NCBI RefSeq assembly: GCF_014654895.1
Contig: NZ_BNBE01000003.1
Location: 152,501 to 216,500 of the forward strand
Source of the DNA: Streptomyces filamentosus
GTDB taxonomy: Bacteria; Actinomycetota; Actinomycetes; Streptomycetales; Streptomycetaceae
Direction: 5' to 3'
Length of the DNA stretch: 64,000 bases
Shown here: piece after piece, positions 61,204 through 64,000 of the stretch
Layout: each line of letters starts with the position of its first letter
Numbering within the stretch: the first letter of the stretch is position 1
Notes under the pieces: model-generated
Seen by the model: only the letters and a program-made list of their open reading frames with translations
Database searches by the model: none
What the model was told of the DNA's origin: nothing
Translations under genes and position numbers: made by a program

Positions 61204-62481
61204 ATGCGGCGTGGCATAGCGGCCACCGCGCTGGTCGCGGCCCTGGGCGTCACCCTGGCGGCGTGCGGCGGGAGCGACAGCGGTTCCAACGGCGGTTCGA
61301 AGGGCTCGGGCGAGCTCTCCGGCACCGTGACCTGGTGGGACACCTCCACGGTCGGCTCCGAGGACAAGGTCTTCAAGAAGATCGCCGAGGACTTCACCAA
61401 GAAGCACCCGAAGGTCACGGTCAAGTACGTCAACGTGCCCTTCGGCGAGGCGCAGAACAAGTTCAAGAACGCCGCGCAGGCCGGCGCCGGCGCCCCCGAC
61501 GTGATCCGCTCCGAGGTCGCCTGGACCCCCGACTTCGCCAACCTCGGGTACCTCGCCCCGCTGGACGGCACCGCCGCGCTGAAGGACCAGGACGACTTCC
61601 TGGAGCAGGCCTCCGCCTCCACCAAGTACGACGGCAAGACCTACGCCGTGCCGCAGGTCATCGACTCCATGGGCGTCTTCTACAACAAGAAGATCTTCAA
61701 GGAGGCCGGCGTCGAGGTCCCGAAGAACATCGCCGAGCTGAAGACCGTCTCCGCCAAGATCAAGGAGAAGACCGGCAAGACCGGCCTGTACCTCCGCGGC
61801 GACGACCCGTACTGGTTCCTCTCCTTCCTCTACGGAGAGGGCGGCGACATGGTCGACGCCGACAACAAGACGGTCACCTTCGACAACGCGGCCGGCGTCA
61901 AGGCCTTCCAGACCGTCAAGGACCTCGTCGACTCCAAGGCCGCGATCACCGACGCGACCAACGGCTGGGACAACATGCAGTCCGCCTTCAAGGACGGCAA
62001 GGTCGCCATGATGATCAACGGCCCGTGGGCCGTGGCCGACACCTACGCCGGCAAGGAGTTCACCGACAAGGCGAACCTCGGCATCGCCCCGGTCCCGGCC
62101 GGCTCCGGCGGCCAGGGCGCCCCGCAGGGCGGCCACAACCTCGCGGTCTACGCGGGCTCCAAGAACCTCGACGCCTCCTACGCCTTCGTCGAGTACATGA
62201 CGTCGGTCGAGAACCAGTCGAAGATCACGAAGGAACTCAGCCTGCTCCCGACCCGCCAGTCCGCGTACCTCGACAAGACGGTCGCGAACAACCCGATGAT
62301 CGGCTTCTTCAAGCCGGTCGTGGACAAGGCCGTCGAGCGTCCCTGGATCCCGGAGGGCGGCAGCCTCTTCGACCCGATCAAGGTCCAGTACACCAAGGTC
62401 CTCACGGGCCAGACCACCCCGGAGACGGGAGCCAAGGCGGTCGGCGACAGCTACCGCAAGCTCCTGAAGGACTGGAAGTAA
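61204..62481 (+). CDS. malE: Maltose/maltodextrin-binding lipoprotein MalE
   Basis: A 425-aa solute-binding lipoprotein with lipobox LAAC (Cys21). After a Gly/Ser-rich linker it has the MalE-like fold: GTVTWWDTSTVGSEDKVFKKIAEDF, APDVIRSEVAWTPDFA, DSMGVFYNKKIFKEAG, NGWDNMQSAFKDGKVAMMINGPWA and APQGGHNLAVYAGSKN (all read in segments). It captures maltose or maltodextrins for the MalFG permease. AAGGAG stands 6 nt before the ATG. It is under MalR control by position. An ATPase (MsiK type) is supplied elsewhere, as usual in Streptomyces. Confidence 0.95.
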   Translation: MRRGIAATALVAALGVTLAACGGSDSGSNGGSKGSGELSGTVTWWDTSTVGSEDKVFKKIAEDFTKKHPKVTVKYVNVPFGEAQNKFKNAAQAGAGAPDVIRSEVAWTPDFANLGYLAPLDGTAALKDQDDFLEQASASTKYDGKTYAVPQVIDSMGVFYNKKIFKEAGVEVPKNIAELKTVSAKIKEKTGKTGLYLRGDDPYWFLSFLYGEGGDMVDADNKTVTFDNAAGVKAFQTVKDLVDSKAAITDATNGWDNMQSAFKDGKVAMMINGPWAVADTYAGKEFTDKANLGIAPVPAGSGGQGAPQGGHNLAVYAGSKNLDASYAFVEYMTSVENQSKITKELSLLPTRQSAYLDKTVANNPMIGFFKPVVDKAVERPWIPEGGSLFDPIKVQYTKVLTGQTTPETGAKAVGDSYRKLLKDWK

Positions 62482-62500
62482 GAGGAAGGCTGACCGGCTG

Positions 62501-63511
62501 ATGGCTGTGGACACTCCCAGCCAGTCGGTGGTGAAGGCCGCGGGCGACCACGCCCGCGGCCGGAGCCGCGGGACTGGTCCGAAGCGGCGGGCGCCCAAGC
62601 GCTCCCTCGCCACCCACTGGTACGCCTGGGCCATGGTGGCCCCGGTGGTGATCGTGATCGCCGTGATCATCGGTTACCCGTTGGGACGCGGCATCTACCT
62701 GTCGCTGACCGACGCCAACGAGCGCAACGTCGCGCGGACCATCGGCGTCAACGAGATCCCGGCCACCTACGAGTTCGTCGGCCTGGACAACTACAAGGCC
62801 GCCCTCACCGGCAGCCAGTTCCTCTCCACCCTCGGGTGGACGGTCCTGTGGACCGTCTCCTGCGTGACGATCACCTTCGCCCTCGGCCTGGTCTTCGCCA
62901 ACATCCTCAACCGGAAGTTCGCCGGCCGCTCGGTCTACCGGATGATGCTCATCCTGCCCTGGGCGATCCCCGGCTTCGTCTCCGTCTTCGCCTGGCGCTT
63001 CCTCTACGACGAGCGCCGCGGCATGCTCAACCAGATCCTCACCGGCGCGGGCCTCGACGGCGTCCCGTGGCTGAACGACCCCACCTGGGCCAAGTTCGCG
63101 GTCATCGCCGTCAACGTCTGGCTCGGCGTGCCCTTCATGATGGTGGCCCTCCTCGGCGGCCTCCAGTCCATCCCCGGCGAGCTGTACGAGGCCGCCGAGA
63201 TGGACGGCGCCAACGCCTGGCAGCGCTTCCGGAACATCACCCTGCCGGGGCTCCGCTCGGTCTCCACCACCGTGCTGCTGCTCTCCACGATCTGGACCTT
63301 CAACATGTTCCCGGTGATCTTCCTCCTCACCGGCGGCGGACCCGGCGACGCGACGCAGATCCTCGTCACCCAGGCGTACCAGTTCTCCTTCCAGATCAGC
63401 CCGCGGGACTTCGCCCAGTCGTCCACCTGGGGCGTCCTCATCCTGGTGCTCCTGATGGCCTTCGCCGCGATCTACCGGCGCGTCCTCCGCAAGCAGGGAG
63501 AAGTCTGGTGA
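62501..63511 (+). CDS. malF: Maltose ABC transporter permease MalF
   Basis: A 336-aa membrane permease with about six helices. The EAA loop is ELYEAAEMDGANAWQRFRNITLP (about 228-250), which docks the ATPase. The N-terminus is basic and cytoplasmic. It starts 19 nt after malE and its stop overlaps the GTG of malG as GTGA. It lacks the long periplasmic P2 loop of enteric MalF. Confidence 0.94.
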   Translation: MAVDTPSQSVVKAAGDHARGRSRGTGPKRRAPKRSLATHWYAWAMVAPVVIVIAVIIGYPLGRGIYLSLTDANERNVARTIGVNEIPATYEFVGLDNYKAALTGSQFLSTLGWTVLWTVSCVTITFALGLVFANILNRKFAGRSVYRMMLILPWAIPGFVSVFAWRFLYDERRGMLNQILTGAGLDGVPWLNDPTWAKFAVIAVNVWLGVPFMMVALLGGLQSIPGELYEAAEMDGANAWQRFRNITLPGLRSVSTTVLLLSTIWTFNMFPVIFLLTGGGPGDATQILVTQAYQFSFQISPRDFAQSSTWGVLILVLLMAFAAIYRRVLRKQGEVW

Positions 63512-64000
63512 CCACCACGACCCCCACCCCCCAGGCCGTGAACGCCCCGATCCGGGGACGCCGCTCCCCGCTCGCCTCGGTGGCGCTGCACCTCACCCTG
63601 ATCGTCGCCTCCGTCATCGCCGTCTTCCCGGTGCTGTGGGTCCTGCTGACCTCGCTCAAGCCCGCGAAGTACGCGACCACCACGGACTTCTTCAAGGAGA
63701 CGACGGTCGAGAACTACACGAACCTGCTGAGGGACACCCCGTTCCTCACCTGGTTCGGGAACTCGCTCCTCGTCGCCGGACTCACCACCGTCGTCGGCGT
63801 GTTCATCTCGGCCACCACCGGCTACGCGGTCAGCCGCTTCCGCTTCCCGGGCAAGCGCGGCCTGATGTGGACCCTGCTCATCACGCAGATGTTCCCGGTC
63901 GCCGTCCTCATCGTGCCGATCTACAACATCATGGCGTCGCTGGGACTGCTCAACCGGTCGGCCGGCCTGGTCATCACCTACCTGACCATCGCCGTCCCGT
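63508..64000 (+). CDS. malG: Maltose ABC transporter permease MalG (partial, cut by window end)
   Basis: The first 164 codons are present and open to the last base. Translation gives VTTTTPTPQAVNAPIRGRR, a first helix (VALHLTLIVASVIAVFPVLWVLLTSLKPA), FKETTVENYTNLLRDTPFLTWFGNSLLVAG and TGYAVSRFRFPGKRGLMWTLLITQMFPVAVLIVPIYNIM (read in segments). These are typical of MalG-type carbohydrate permeases of the CUT1 family. The EAA loop lies beyond the window. The GTG start overlaps malF (GTGA), so the two subunits are coupled. Confidence 0.93.
   Translation, partial: MTTTTPTPQAVNAPIRGRRSPLASVALHLTLIVASVIAVFPVLWVLLTSLKPAKYATTTDFFKETTVENYTNLLRDTPFLTWFGNSLLVAGLTTVVGVFISATTGYAVSRFRFPGKRGLMWTLLITQMFPVAVLIVPIYNIMASLGLLNRSAGLVITYLTIAVP

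Overview
The window is high-G+C, gene-dense actinobacterial chromosome and almost certainly comes from a Streptomyces. The evidence is the third-position G/C bias, frequent GTG starts, Streptomyces-type rRNA, DmdR-type iron boxes, the malR-malEFG and glnE/glnA2 genes, SARP/BTAD and ECF41 regulators, and a CYP157-CYP154 pair. I see no insertion sequence, prophage, CRISPR array, tRNA gene or integration site. It reads as core or near-core chromosome, not a genomic island.

Layout. 1-3700: the 3' end of 16S rRNA, a tRNA-less spacer, complete 23S and 5S rRNA, and a strong terminator. 3726-7243: an Rsm22-family methyltransferase directly behind the rRNA operon, a dimethylargininase with a divergent TetR regulator and a candidate operator, and a Prim-Pol-like protein. 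7306-19775: an iron and heme block. It holds efeO-efeB-efeU plus a lipoprotein, hmuT-hmuU-hmuV, two HtaA-domain heme-binding surface proteins, and a heme oxygenase (a short PhzF-like gene sits inside). Iron-box sequences lie in front of efeO, between hmuT and htaA, and in front of hmuO. Together they suggest one iron-repressed programme: surface heme capture, import, ring opening and iron uptake.

19827-44444: housekeeping and transport genes. These are methionine aminopeptidase, an EntS-like MFS protein, an F420:NADPH oxidoreductase, a site-2-type protease, a large SARP/ATPase/TPR regulator, a DrrAB-like ABC exporter, panB, a DHA2 exporter with its TetR regulator, an EEP-family phosphatase, another MFS exporter with an AT-rich operator-like palindrome, nadE, an amino-acid permease, DUF998, an alpha/beta hydrolase, a CBS-domain protein and a DUF3105-DUF305 pair.

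44657-58768: glnA2-type glutamine-synthetase-like enzyme, GNAT and VOC proteins, a translationally coupled CYP157-CYP154 pair in which the first P450 lacks the ExxR arginine, a secreted PIG-L deacetylase with a propeller-like C-terminus, glnE (GS adenylyltransferase), and an ECF41 sigma factor followed by two oxidoreductases. 58773-64000: a PAP2 phosphatase and the maltose regulon, with malR divergent from malE-malF-malG (malG is cut by the window end). CTTGCAG repeats sit in the shared control region.

No wholly new system is evident. The items most worth a second look are the CYP157-CYP154 pair standing without a conservon, the LAATG-anchored HtaA protein within the iron-box regulon, the ECF41-oxidoreductase unit with a CRP-like palindrome, and the Prim-Pol-like protein without a clear catalytic DxD. 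Family assignments come from recalled motifs and families; no database search was run.
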